Shown: positions 13,201 through 22,301, counted from the first letter of the stretch. The stretch: 64,000 nt of DNA from Liolophura sinensis (GCF_032854445.1 NC_088297.1:1102139-1166138); one strand, 5' to 3'. The notes: a model not told the origin generated them from the letters alone. A program made the numbers and translations.

Positions 13201-16200
13201 TCACAATCTGTTAGTAAAGTTTGCACTTAATTGTAAGTAATAAAACATACCTAAATCCAAGGAAGCGACAAAGAGTATTTCCTGTACGGTTGTTGACAGA
13301 GTCATCACACACTGTGCCCCACACACCGTTGTAGAAGACTTCCAAACGTCCGGAAAGGCTAGAGTTTGTTTCCTGACCGTTGACAAGTCTCACAGAATAT
13401 GTCTCTGAAAATAGTTTAAACGGGGTTTCTCTGTGATTTTGTTGGCTTGACAATATATCAGATAACTTCAGTATCAATTCAGACTGAATACAAATGGCGC
13501 TATATTAACCTGCTGTATATTAACAAGCATTCTATCTACGACACCTAACAGGACACTCATTCCATACACTATGCCGGGTAGAACCCAGATTAGTTCTTGT
13601 TAAGCAGGGTAATCGGCATCGTTACTTTTTCAGTATTTCGTATCGCTTTGAGGTAAAAAGATTGACGATGTATTAGGGAAAATTTTAAGGAATGCAAAAA
13701 ACTCCATTGTGATTTGTACAGTCCATCGGTATAAAATAACGTCTCCTTGGGATAGTGTTTACCGGCAAGTCAGTTCATCCGGGAGACTCTGAACAGTGTG
13801 GTCGCTGCATGTTCAAGTCCAGCTCAGGCTGGCTTCCTCTCCGACCATACGTAAGAAGATCCGCCAGCAACCTGCAGATGGTTCTGGGTTTCACTCTGTT
13901 TGTAGTCGGTTTTCTCTCCCCTTAATGTTGGCTATCTTCGTAGAAGTGAAATATTTTCGATTACGGTGTAAAACACCAATACATAAATATGCCAATAATA
14001 AAAAATGCGACTTTTGCGGCTATGGAACAAAAGCCTATATTCAGAGAAACTCGAGATCGTAAATCCGACAAATGACCCTCACTAAACTGCTCGAAAAGCA
14101 AACTGAAGTTTGAACACTGCTATTTGAATCAATATAATATTCTCCTTAGATATTTGCCATACAGCCAATTAGTTTGTTTTAACCTGACACCAATGTAGAA
14201 AGACCATCTTTCTATTTTTCTAAACCAGTTCTCGTGTGTTTTGTGATTCCATGTTTGGACCCGTATTGCACTGAGGAACACAACAATCTGTTTAAGCTTT
14301 GGGTGGGGTAGGGGAAAGGGGTGGGATGGGGCACTTATCCCTCAGACATACACATTCACAAGCCTGCAGATATCTGCCCTATCACAATTCAGTTTTTACC
14401 CACTTGCTCAATATTTTTTACCCATTCAGTATTTCGTATTAACCGTGAACATATAGCTCAAACATAATGTACAAATACGTGTATTCCGGTCTTAACATCA
14501 ACACTGTTAGCACGCCGGCTTCCATAAATAAGCCGTAACGGAGTTCCTAGAAAATATAGTAAGGAAACACTACACTACTCTGGTCTCCCCCTCTTGTTCG
14601 TACTTTGTGCTACGACTGCGGATTTAAGTATGGATGTTTGCCTAGTGACTGGGTAAAGGCGATGGTTTCCTCTACCGATAGATCAGACCGCTAACACAAA
14701 TTGGATCGGACAAAATTAAGAAATTTCCGGCTCAAAACCGGATGAAAATTTAAATCTATTCTTACGTGATGTGACGTTTGAGCAGACTAAACCGAGGTCC
14801 TCGTTGTGTGCACAGTTATTATTCCCCCAAGGTTGATGAGAACACTGGGATATACTCGTCTCATTCCCTGAACACACCAAGTCGTCCAGCCAGATCGTCC
14901 CGGTCCCTGCTCCAAACCCGCCTCTCGGCACATGATACCCGCCGCTGTAGTAGTCCATGGATTAGAAGATGGACAGTCAGTACGAGGTAAAACAAACGAG
15001 GAAATAACTCATATATGTAGTTACGGTTAATATGAAACAGTTTTGAAGACCCAAATGGGCAACATTTTTGGTCTAAGCAGATCGATCCCAAACTGTGTTA
15101 AAACACATCAATATCTAATGTTGTGATGCAATGTTTGTGAACTACGCCTACGCTTCACTGGTACAGCTATATACAAAATAGTATACCACTTGGACCATCG
15201 TCTTGATGTAGGTGTATTATGCTGTCCACTTGTTCGCGTAGAAAATGTAAAAGTATAAACTTTGCTCCCCAACTCTTTATCCGCTCCAATGTATAAGCCA
15301 TTTGTTACTCACATCTAAGCTCAGTTCTTCAACCGCCATTATTCTATTCTCAGAAAAGTAAAACATATGCAATGTCACCAAAGAAGAATGAAATATTCAT
15401 TGCTGGCGTCATGATTTTGGCGTGATAAAACATGTTCTGCAAAAGGCAATATCTTGAAATTAACCCTTACTCAAATAAGGTGCACTACAAGTATACTTGA
15501 CGTACATCTGAGGAGTGGCATATCTGATCCGAGATGTGTATGAGGTATCTTTGAGGTGTCTGTGAGTTGTATTCAATGTGCATTTTAATACTTCTAGTAC
15601 CCCTAAATATATCTAAACTACACTACAGAAACAACAGTGATATATGTTTATGTGAGGCTTTCTAGCTGTTTGATCACAACTTAATGTTACCCTTTTCTAT
15701 GCCATTTACAACTTTTCATCCGCACTCCGTGAACCAAATTCGTCCCATGAAAGCATAAATCAGTGCATAATTGTATTATTTCCACGGGGCACAGAGATAG
15801 TCCCGCCAGACAGAAGTCCCGCCAGACAAAAGCCCTGCGAACAAAATCCCCGGTGGTCAAAAGCCTCGGCGGACAAAACCCGCCATATCAGTATAAAGAG
15901 TACGTACGGAGTAGGATTTTCCGAGCATAATGCACTCAAAAAATTAATCTGATAATTTTAAGAGAATGTCTCTTGTCTGAGTGATGCTACAATGTATTCT
16001 GCTATTGCAACAAATCATTCTGTTAAATATAACACACATATTCTATTAATTCAACATCAGGTTTCTATTGGACTAATACATTATTATATTAATTATGACA
16101 CAGTATTATGTTATAATAGCAGACTACACCTAAACATCACCCCGGCAAGAGAATTTCTGATTAAATGAACAGATTAATTTTCCAGTGTTTATCAACATAT

Positions 16201-19200
16201 TAGATTATTACAATATAATTGTTTTGGTCCAACGTTAATGTCACTGATTACGTTTTACTGATTTGCTAACTATCAGCCTGCCGAGAATATTATGAAATGT
16301 CTCATGAGTATAGACAGATGCAATGCATACAGTGAGACAGATGTACTGCTCAAAGCCATGAAACAGAAACAAAAAGATACCAATAATTAAATCTGAAAAG
16401 GTTGGAAGCGGCTAAACAATATGCAGCTGTGTAGATGGCAACCTGAAATGGATATTTCAATGTTACAGACAAGTCTTTATACAGTCACCCTCCCACCACC
16501 TCCACCCCGTCTAAATAATTCACATGTACAATTAGCAATTTTATGCATGATTCCAAATAATTTGTACTAAATGATATGTAACCATGCTCAGTTGGATAGC
16601 ACGCTAGTGCAGCGTAATGACCCAGAAACCTCTCAGCATTGCGGTCGCTGTGAGTTCAAGTTCAGCGCATGCTGGTTTCCTCTCCTGCCGTGCTTGAGAA
16701 GCTCTGCCATCAACCTGCGGATGATCGTGGGTTTCCCCCGGGCTGTGCCGCCGTGGTGTAAGTGAAATATTCTTGAGTAAGGCGTAAAATACCAATCAAA
16801 TAAATCTATAAATAAATAAACCAGAATAGAATAACTAAATATGCATTCATGTGGTTGTTATCAAACACAAACAGTTAGACAGAAACTTATCAAACTAAAT
16901 GTATGCTTTTTTAATCTCTTGAAGGTAATTCAAACATAATATTTTTTCTGTTGAACTCTAAAATGAGTTGGTATAAATGTCTAAATAATGTATATTTTCA
17001 AGTACCGTACATTAGTTGCAATAAACAGACAAAATCATCAACGATGCCCGTAAAGTTTCTTAAAAGCTACTTAAAATGTACACCTTATGACAGACGCGAG
17101 GTATACTGTAATTCATTGGAGGCCATGACCTGTTTGAAATGCTAAAAATATTCAACCAGTCAAATTGAGTATATTGGAAGATGCTTCAGAGAATAATGTT
17201 ATATTTGCTTGACAAAAAGCATTTGATAATAATGTTACTTCCACGTCAGAGAAAGTCATTTTTTCCCATATTGTTTATGACGGGAGAGCTGTTGAACCCG
17301 AGTGCCCAACCCAGATAACGTTGGAAGACAAGTTTTTAAATGTCACACTATGTCAATTTCCACGTCAACAATTATTTAACATCATATTGTTTAGATGGTC
17401 GGGAATGTTTTGTCATTAATTAAGATAAAGGGGTTTTTCGAACACCCGACCTCATTGGAACTCAAGGGCCTGACAATAACAGCGCTCCTGTCTCAGCCAC
17501 CAAGACTCTTCCACGGTGGTTGGTCTAAACACATTTTGAAAATTAAAAAAAAACACGTGATTTAAACAGGTTGAGCCAGTTGAACTTTGACAGTGTCGAA
17601 GTCACAATACAATTAGTAACGTTTGCACTTGATTGTAAGTAATAAAACATACCTAAATCCAAGGAAGCGACAAAGAGTATTTCCTGTACGGTTGTTGACA
17701 GAGTCATCACACACTGTGCCCCACACACCTTTGTAGAAGACTTCCAAACGTCCGGAAAGGCTAGAGTTTGTTTCCTGACCGTTGACAAGTCTCACAGAAT
17801 AGGTCTCTGAAAATAGTTTAAACGGGGTTTCTCTGTGACTTTGTTCGCTTGACAATATAAAAGATAACTTTAGTATTATTTTAGACTGAATAGAATTGGC
17901 GATGTATTAACCTGCTGCCTCAATGAAGCATTCTACGACACCTAACAGGACACTCTTCCTACACACTATGCCGGGTAGAACCCAGATTATTTACTGTTAA
18001 GCAGAGTAATCGGTAACGTTATTTTTTATTTAGCATTTCGTATCGGTTTGAGACAAAAAGTTTGACGATATATTAGGGGAATATTTAGGGAATACAAAAA
18101 CCTCATTGTTATTTGTAAAATCTAGCGATATAAATAACGCCTCCTTGAGACAGCGTTTACCGGTTTAGCGTGTCATTTCATCCTTTAAAAACTTAACAGT
18201 GTGGTCGCTGCATGTTCAAGTCCAGCCCAGGCTGGCTTTCCCTCCGACCGTACGTGGGAAGATCCGCCAGCAACTTGCAGATGGATCCGGGTTTCACTTT
18301 GTCTGCGGTTGGTTTTCTCTCCCCTTACTGCTAACTATCTTCGTATGAGTGAAATATTTTCGATTAAGGTGTAAAACACCAATACCTACATGTACCAATA
18401 AGAAAAGATGCGACTTTTGGGTGTATGTAACAAAATCCTATATTTAGAGAAACTCAAGATCGTGAATCCCCCAAATGGCCCTAACTAAACTGCTTAAAAA
18501 GCAATTCCTAAATTATTTACTGAAGTTTGCCAGAACACGGCCATTTGAATCAATCTAATATTGTCACTAGATATTTGCCATACAGCCAATTAGTTTGTTT
18601 TAACCTGACACCAATGTAGAAAGACCATCTTTTTATTTTTCTAAACCAGTTCTCGTGTGTTTTGTGATTCCATGTTTGGACCCATATTGCACTGAGGAAC
18701 ACATCAACAATCTGTTTAAGCTTTGGGTGGGGTTAGGGAAAGGGGTGGGATGGGGCACTTATCCCTCAGACATACACATTCTCAAGCCTGTAGATATCTG
18801 CCTTATTACAATACCCACTTGCTATCTATTGTTTATCCGTCCAGTATTTTGTATCAACCGTATACACATAGCCCAGACATAAGTGTATAGCCTCAACATG
18901 CAGATGGTCCTGTGTTTTCCGATCATCTGCCAGCAGGTTGATACTGCGCTGTACGCTTCGCAATCACCCTTCTTCTGCCCCATGTTCCTGCCAGCAGGTT
19001 GATACTGCGCTATACGCTTCGCAATCATCTTTGTTCTGCCCCATGTTCCTGTTAGCATGTTAATACTGCGCTGTAAGCTTTGCGATCACCCTTGTTCTTA
19101 CCCATGTTCCTGCCAGCAGGTAAATGTTGCCCTATAGGCTTCGCAATTACCCTTGATCTGCCCCATGTTTCTGTCATCAGGTTGATACTGCGCTATTGGC

Positions 19201-22090
19201 TTAGCAATCCACAGGTATTCCGGCCTCAACCTGCAATTAGCCCTGTGCTTCCCTCGTGTTCCTGCCAGCAGGTTGATACTGCGCTATACGCTTCGCTCTC
19301 ACCCTTGTTCTGTCCCATGTTCCTATCACCAGGTTGACACTGCGCTATAGGCTTTACAATCACCCTTGTTCTTCCCCATGTTCTTTCCAGCAGGTTAATA
19401 CTCCGTTACAGGCTTCGCAATCACCCTTGTTTTACTGTACATACAGGTATGCACCCATCAGCCTGCGTATGTTGCTGTGCTTCCCCATCTTGCTGCCAGC
19501 AGGTTGATACTGCGGTATAGGCTTGGCAATCAGCTTGTTCTTCGCCATGTTTCTGGCACAGGTTGATACTGCGATATACGCGTCGCAATCACCCTATATT
19601 TACTGTAGACACAGGTATGAAGGTTTTAAGAAACAAAAGTCGATTGACACTCCATGAATGTGCAGCACTTCCGACATAGCGTTGAAAGACAGTAATAAGG
19701 AATGCTATAAACGGTGTTGGTACGCTTTGGTCGACATGAGCAAGCAGTGGTGCCTGTGCTGTCAGGCAACCTCAGCGATAGCGAAAGAGGATGTCCTTAT
19801 AAGTGTGTATTTTCTTGTTTTAAAGCAAATGTATGTACATTCGGATTCGATTTATTCCTTAACATTATAACATTACACAATACCAATAAGCAGTGGTACG
19901 AACTGTGATCGATGTGTTTTTATTGAAACGAGCAGGCAGCGGAAAGTCATTGTGCTAGCAGGCAGCAGAGGTGAATCCTGAGGCGACAGAGTCCGATTAG
20001 CATGTGTGGGTGTTGTTTCACAGCTAAGTTGTTTCATGCCTGTTTTACCTCAATATGACCGTCCCCCGATAACCTTTAATAAGTCGTTGTGCAAGGAGTT
20101 ATTTATTGCGCTTACACTTCTTCTACGTCTAGCCTGAAATAAATTTATTCCATTCACCACACAGAGCCACTTTTCAAAGCCTTGTTCTCTTAAACTCCTC
20201 TTAAACTGAGTAAAGGAGGTGCCTGGAGACGGTTCACATGGTTTATCCGAGCGGCTGTCGCGTTTGTACTCCGGTGATCTGTTGTGTCGTTTCTTACAAC
20301 TGGCTACGAAGTTCAGTCAGAGAAGGGGACTAAAAATGTCAGCCGACGGTCGCGTAGTCAAAAACAGCTTGTAAACAGTGTTGATGTGAACTCATGCGTA
20401 CAAAAACACGTGTGAACAGCTTGCCTCCGTACATTTACCGGTCTTCTTGGCACTTAAAATGAATAGTTTCAAATTATTATAATCCATATGGATGGATGAA
20501 CATTGCATTTGCACAGTTCAAAAAAGTATAAAGCCATTGTGAACACCCATGCATCCTGTATTCAAGCACGTGCACTTTATAAACTTTTTATTTTTTTGCT
20601 GGTTTGTGTTATACGTCATTAAGGGAGTTGACCTTGCCATTGACCTTGGCCTGGAACGTCCTTATTGATCAACGACTGATATACGAATGACTGTTTCGAC
20701 AGATAGATCCGAACTTAATATGGAGGCAAAACCAAAATATGGCCATCTCCGATTTCGTCGATGAAATCGAATTTGCAACTCTCTTGTAATCGTCTTTTGC
20801 AAAGAAATCAAGTTTTGTTGTAGAAATGATCACAAACCGAGTATGTTACAAAAGGAAATAAAATTTCAGTATAAAGGTGGCCATTAATAGTAAAAAGTTG
20901 CCTGTGGGATAACATAATTTGTATTCCAGCGATATTGTGATCAAGACACAGCCTAGACAGGTCGACTTGAAATTTAGCTGACACAATACCATGCACATGA
21001 ACCTGTGGGCAGGGCTAAGCTGATTTTCCGGGCTCACGTTTTTGAGCGGCTCTATTTGATTTTGTGGAAAACTTCTTCTCAAGAACCATCAAATGGATTG
21101 ACTTAACTTTCAGTATGCATGTAGACCAACACAAGTTACAATAACTGTGTGAACATTATTGATTTTCCGGTAAAAACTTTACAAGCTTGCCGTTGGTCCA
21201 AATTATGACGTCACAACTAGTTTTGAATTTTGATAATGCTAGCTATATTTTAATTTACCTTGCATTTCTGATTCCAAAACCGCCCCTTTTTTGGCTTTGT
21301 TTGAGATATCGTAACGAAATCAGTTACGTAAATGAACTATAGGTTGAATACTATGAGAGTTAAAAATCAAAAGCTCGCACCAAATTGTAACGCAAGAACT
21401 GTCCTTTGCGCCACGTATATGAGACAACGGAGATAAGCTGTTGTTAATAATTGTCTTGCTAGAAGCGCTTAAACAACATCACCTAATTTAAGAAATGGAA
21501 ATTAAAGCTAGACGGAAGCTGGAAAGATACATATACATGCTGTTTGGTTGCTACTGTATTGTCATTAACTGTTGTACAGTTAGAAATAGGTATTTACATG
21601 TATTTGATAGGGAACAATAATAGTTACAGCAACAAACCAAGGGGGAGGGGGGGGGGGGCGCTGGTGAGGCTTCGGCCGACACTGCATGCGGTTAAAGTTT
21701 TATATTCTATAGTTTAATAAATTTTAATATTTCACTTATACGGCGACGGCTAGCATGGTTGGAGGAAACCGGACAGAGCCTGGAGGAAACACACGACTAT
21801 CCGCAGTTTGCTGACAGACTTTCCCACGTATGGCCGGAGAGGAAGCCAGCATGAGCTGGACATTTACTCACAGCGACCGCATTTATTTTCTTAAATCGTA
21901 TTAATAACCTTGTAGTCGTTAACTTAAATTGTACTCACGTGCAGTTTGCCCGACTGTTATGAGAGATAATACGAAAAGCAGCTTCAGCACACCCACAACT
22001 CTGCACAGACTTCGGCATCCCATCATTCCGGCCATTTTGTTAGTTGTGGACACAATGGTGATCCCGATAACTCCGGAGATTAGATTTCTG
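1829..22090 (-). CDS. Multi-SRCR / LDLa secreted or surface protein gene (whole model)
   Basis: The gene spans about 20 kb with at least 14 exons. CDS order on the minus strand is 22035-21939 (signal peptide); 17806-17653 and 14944-14766 (SRCR1); 13404-13251 and 12091-11913 (SRCR2); 11661-11511 and 11288-11107 (SRCR3); 9293-9145 (broken) and 8414-8233 (SRCR4); 7273-7120 and 6420-6242 (SRCR5); 5218-5018 (LDLa plus Thr-rich linker); 4128-4021 (LDLa); 1961-1829 (SRCR-like half). Each accepted junction has AG/GT ends and matching phases. The intact SRCR domains show six cysteines (two in half A, four in half B) and are split over two exons. Both traits are those of group A SRCR domains. Proteins of this kind bind microbial or endogenous ligands outside the cell, which is inference here. 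SRCR1 and SRCR2 come from a recent duplication. SRCR4 half A lacks its donor, so the full product is uncertain. The 3' end of the gene is not fixed. Confidence 0.8.
2109..2344 (+). repeat. tRNA-headed SINE, plus orientation
   Basis: Divergent head (GCCGAAGTGGTTAGCGCGCC), a central body with ACCTGCGGATG and GTGGGTTTC, and tail CCAAGTAAATAAATAAA. Confidence 0.8.
2564..2815 (-). repeat. tRNA-headed SINE, minus orientation
   Basis: Tail (TTTATTTATTTATTT) at the left, GGCGGCCAGCATTATGGTGG body, and AACTCACAGCGACCGCA (B box region) with TTACGCTGCGCTAG toward the head at right. Confidence 0.85.
2820..3435 (+). repeat. AT-rich block with repeated TTGTAATAATTATTA motifs and a family R piece
   Basis: Units reading AGTTGCxATTTGTAATxAT(T)TATTA recur at about 3003, 3065, 3240 and 3290, each followed by a TGCGTTT-like string. 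At 3345-3420 a piece of repeat family R follows (TATCACACTATCGTCGCTG). No gene seen. Confidence 0.45.
3440..3785 (+). repeat. Unnamed dispersed repeat, family R (copy 2)
   Basis: Contains the TCAGCATTTTGGGCAATTCT block and, at 3682-3775, TTCACCGGTTAGGTGTGACC followed by ATTTGCAAGCTATCACGCTG. Both blocks recur near 24.3 kb in the same order. Confidence 0.5.
4021..4128 (-). CDS. Second LDLa module exon
   Basis: This 108-nt exon (36 codons) is a symmetrical 1-1 phase module, from acceptor GTGTTTTCAG to donor GCA/GTAAGA. It encodes [20 protein letters not shown] and [16 protein letters not shown], a complete six-cysteine LDLa repeat with the acidic EDERGC end. Confidence 0.88.
4602..4872 (-). 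repeat. tRNA-headed SINE, minus orientation, near full length
   Basis: Runs from a TTTATTTATTTGATTGG tail through GCGGCCAGCATTATGGTGG to GTGCTAGCGCGCGAACCAAC and CTGAGGCACGGAGGCCCC, the complete tRNA-like head. It lies in the intron between the two LDLa exons on the one side and intron sequence on the other, in gene orientation. Confidence 0.88.
5018..5218 (-). CDS. LDLa module plus Thr-rich linker exon
   Basis: This 201-nt exon is phase 1 in and out, from acceptor AATTTTCCATAG to donor TCAG/GTATAT. It begins [20 protein letters not shown] and continues [20 protein letters not shown], an LDL-receptor class A pattern ending in the calcium-binding acidic motif (here FDELSC). It then runs into [16 protein letters not shown], a Thr/Pro-rich stretch that is probably O-glycosylated and separates the SRCR block from the next module. 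Confidence 0.85.
6242..6420 (-). CDS. SRCR5, half B exon
   Basis: This 179-nt exon is phase 2 in and phase 1 out, from acceptor CCTCTAATCCACAG to donor ACAG/GTTAGT. It encodes [45 protein letters not shown]. The four cysteines are kept; the usual LDD after IW is LGG. An ATG further upstream in the same frame lies before the acceptor and is intronic. Confidence 0.88.
6541..6728 (-). repeat. SINE fragment, minus orientation
   Basis: CAATATTTCACTGAACACGA, then GGCCAGCATTATGGTAGGAG and ACGTACGGTCGGAGA; lacks the tail and most of the head. Confidence 0.75.
7120..7273 (-). CDS. SRCR5, half A exon
   Basis: This 154-nt exon is phase 1 in and phase 2 out, from acceptor TTTAAAACAG to donor ACAG/GTGTGT. 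It encodes [28 protein letters not shown] and VACRTLGYR. The usual CDD after WGTV is CNN here. NNVS is a possible glycosylation sequon. Confidence 0.88.
7290..7960. repeat. Minisatellite, about 22-bp unit
   Basis: About 30 diverged units of the form TGGTGTATTAGGTGAACAAG lie just upstream of SRCR5 half A, inside the intron. The start of the array reaches the polypyrimidine side of that exon. Confidence 0.85.
7986..8115 (-). repeat. SINE fragment, minus orientation
   Basis: Has the tail, TTGATTGGTGTTTTGCGCCG and a degenerate GGCGGCCAACAT; the head is missing. It lies between the minisatellite and SRCR4 half B. Confidence 0.75.
8233..8414 (-). CDS. SRCR4, half B exon
   Basis: This 182-nt exon is phase 2 in and phase 1 out, from acceptor TTCTCTGACAG to donor CGG/GTTTAT. 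It encodes [31 protein letters not shown] and EDMGLFCY. It is intact, but its upstream partner at 9145-9293 is broken. If half A is skipped, the frame is kept only when this exon is skipped too. Confidence 0.85.
8795..9030 (-). mobile_element. MITE-like element (copy 1)
   Basis: An AT-rich element with terminal inverted similarity (TTCATTTTGACAGAAA on the left; TTTCTGTTAAAATTAAC on the right). Its middle, ATTAGTCCAATTAAAACTTT then ATGTTGAATTAATAGAAC, matches the reverse complement of the element at 15930-16190. Confidence 0.6.
9145..9293 (-). pseudogene. SRCR4, half A exon, broken at its 3' end
   Basis: The acceptor (TTTTATAG at 9294) and phase 1 entry are normal. The reading is [19 protein letters not shown], then [27 protein letters not shown] and a TGA stop at 9147-9145. 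Other half A exons continue as CRxLGY or CRFLGF to a GT donor. Here the last 15 or so bases and the donor are missing, and the sequence beyond ICR is unrelated. A MITE-like element lies close by at about 8795-9030. Either the exon is dead and skipped, or it gives a truncated form. Confidence 0.75.
9590..9960. repeat. Minisatellite, about 38-bp unit
   Basis: About seven units of GGTCGGTATTTCTAACCCA followed by TGTCTGGCATCTATC. The last unit leads into a block (GGTATGACTTACTTATTGAA) that recurs after the (GTAT)n tract at about 10388. Confidence 0.85.
9955..10290. repeat. (GTAT)n microsatellite with internal (GT)n
   Basis: Over 300 bases of GTAT with a (GT) run at about 10180-10207 and a smaller GTAT run at about 10428-10462. 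Long ORFs across it are artefacts. Confidence 0.97.
11107..11288 (-). CDS. SRCR3, half B exon
   Basis: This 182-nt exon is phase 2 in and phase 1 out, from acceptor TTTTTCCTTAAAG to donor TAG/GTAGGT. It encodes [31 protein letters not shown] and EDVGVACF. The four cysteines and GTIWLDD identify the SRCR C-terminal half. Confidence 0.9.
11511..11661 (-). CDS. SRCR3, half A exon
   Basis: This 151-nt exon is phase 1 in and phase 2 out, from acceptor GTTTTCTAG to donor ACAG/GTATGG. It encodes [32 protein letters not shown] and VVCSILEY. The Gly usual before the domain midpoint (LGY) is Glu here. A truncated copy of this exon lies at 14503-14546. Confidence 0.9.
11913..12091 (-). CDS. SRCR2, half B exon
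   Basis: This 179-nt exon is phase 2 in and phase 1 out, with donor CAC/GTAAGA. It encodes [31 protein letters not shown] and EDLGLVCS, with four cysteines and one NET glycosylation sequon. It pairs with half A at 13251-13404. Confidence 0.9.
12557..12787 (+). repeat. SINE in duplication unit 1
   Basis: ACCATGCTCAGTTGGATAGC head, then CTAGTGCAGCGTAATGACCC and body. It has the same insertion site as the SINE at 16579, so it predates the duplication. Confidence 0.82.
13251..13404 (-). CDS. SRCR2, half A exon
   Basis: This 154-nt exon is phase 1 in and phase 2 out, from acceptor ACTATTTTCAG to donor AG/GTATGT. It encodes [25 protein letters not shown] and TLCRFLGF. It is the near-identical partner of 17653-17806. 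Confidence 0.9.
13765..13988 (+). repeat. SINE in duplication unit 1, second copy
   Basis: A degenerate head, GTTCAAGTCCAGCTCAGGCT, ACCTGCAGATGG and tail GTGTAAAACACCAATACATA. Its duplicate is at about 18165-18386. Confidence 0.78.
14503..14546 (-). pseudogene. Truncated remnant of an SRCR half A exon in an intron
   Basis: About 44 bases match the first part of the SRCR3 half A exon at 11661-11618. The acceptor is kept (TTTTCTAG) and the reading gives [14 protein letters not shown]. Homology then stops abruptly at about 14503, where the sequence becomes that of the next duplication unit. This is the scar of the tandem duplication. It has no donor and should be intronic. Confidence 0.75.
14766..14944 (-). 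CDS. SRCR1, half B exon (duplicate copy)
   Basis: This 179-nt exon is phase 2 in and phase 1 out, with acceptor CTACTACAG and donor CAC/GTAAGA. It encodes [18 protein letters not shown], then [13 protein letters not shown] and EDLGLVCS. GxIWLDD and four cysteines are hallmarks of the C-terminal half of SRCR domains. It is paralogous to 11913-12091, with the same length and nearly the same sequence. Confidence 0.88.
15795..15895. repeat. Short tandem repeat, CCCGCCAGACAAAAG type
   Basis: About six 15-17 bp units (AGTCCCGCCAGACAAAAG, GGTGGTCAAAAGC, GGCGGACAAAAC). Part of the segment found only in duplication unit 2. Confidence 0.7.
15930..16190 (+). mobile_element. MITE-like element (copy 2)
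   Basis: The ends are inverted: AAAATTAATCTG at about 15939 and CAGATTAATTTT at about 16170. TCTCTTGTCTGAGTGATG and TATTGGACTAATACATTA recur in related elements at about 8.9 and 44.7 kb. No ORF. It lies in a segment absent from duplication unit 1. Confidence 0.65.
16579..16820 (+). repeat. SINE in duplication unit 2
   Basis: Partner of 12557-12787: ACCATGCTCAGTTGGATAGC head, GGGTTTCCCCCGGGCTGTGC body and a full AATCAAATAAATCTATAAAT tail. Confidence 0.83.
17653..17806 (-). CDS. SRCR1, half A exon (duplicate copy)
   Basis: This 154-nt exon is phase 1 in and phase 2 out, with acceptor ATTTTCAG and donor AG/GTATGT. It encodes [10 protein letters not shown], then [18 protein letters not shown] and TLCRFLGF: the start, the WGTVCDD core and the second cysteine of an SRCR domain. 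It is nearly identical to the exon at 13251-13404; visible differences include Lys for Asn in FY(K/N)GVWG. NRT is a possible N-glycosylation site. The signal-peptide exon would splice to it across about 4.1 kb. Confidence 0.88.
18165..18386 (+). repeat. SINE in duplication unit 2, second copy
   Basis: Partner of 13765-13988, with GTTCAAGTCCAGCCCAGGCT and GGTGTAAAACACCAATAC. Confidence 0.78.
18890..19620. repeat. Minisatellite, about 62-bp unit
   Basis: About ten to eleven units containing GCCAGCAGGTTGATACTGCG, CTATACGCTTCGCAATCACC and CTTGTTCTGCCCCATGTTCC. It lies in the first intron of the SRCR gene and at the right border of the domain duplication. Confidence 0.9.
19621..21712. other. Intron 1 of the SRCR gene, no feature recognised
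   Basis: About 2 kb of mostly unique sequence. No ORF here resembles a known domain on either strand and no repeat family seen elsewhere in the window is present. A poly-G run lies at about 21640-21657. Confidence 0.5.
21714..21882 (-). repeat. SINE fragment next to the signal-peptide exon
   Basis: TAATATTTCACTTATACGGC, GGTTGGAGGAAACCGGACAG and GGAAGCCAGCATGAGCTGGA. It ends about 57 bases from the donor of the first coding exon. Confidence 0.82.
21939..22090 (-). CDS. Exon with start codon and signal peptide of the SRCR gene
   Basis: The ATG is at 22035-22033 in an AAA-ATG-G context. Thirty-two codons encode [14 protein letters not shown] followed by the hydrophobic stretch [15 protein letters not shown] and then QTA, a typical signal peptide. 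The exon ends with one extra base at 21939 before a GTGAGT donor. This is phase 1, which matches the phase 1 entry of the SRCR1 half A exon. A pyrimidine-rich acceptor (TTTACTTTCCAG) lies just upstream, so bases 22090-22036 may be 5' UTR preceded by a further non-coding exon. Nothing else in the 22 kb region supplies a start for the gene. The only alternative is an unrelated short secreted peptide, which the phase match argues against. Confidence 0.72.
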
Positions 22091-22301
22091 CTGGAAAGTA
22101 AAACACGGTCAATAATAATGGATCTGGCATTTTTCTAGGGCAGGAAATTGGGATCTTACACAGGCGTTTTATTTCTTTGAATTGTATATAGAGGCTTGCT
22201 TCGATAACATAAGTTATATATGGCTCATTGAATAAAGAGAAACTGTGATATATATTCTTGATAATGGTAATAGTATTGATATCAATATGTTAGCAACTGA
22301 A

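Larger units (their letters stand above)
11618..14502. repeat. Tandem duplication, unit 1 (one SRCR domain)
   Basis: About 2.9 kb is repeated at 14503-18900. It contains the 5' part of the SRCR3 half A exon, SRCR2 halves B and A, two SINEs and intron sequence. The paired exons and introns are easily aligned by eye. Confidence 0.88.
14503..18900. repeat. Tandem duplication, unit 2 (one SRCR domain)
   Basis: The second copy is about 4.4 kb. It exceeds unit 1 through two extra segments, about 15300-16470 and about 16820-17190. The first holds a short GC-rich repeat and a MITE. The right end runs into the minisatellite at 18.9 kb, and traces of that array (TATTCCGGTCTTAACAT) also end unit 1 at about 14482. 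Confidence 0.85.
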
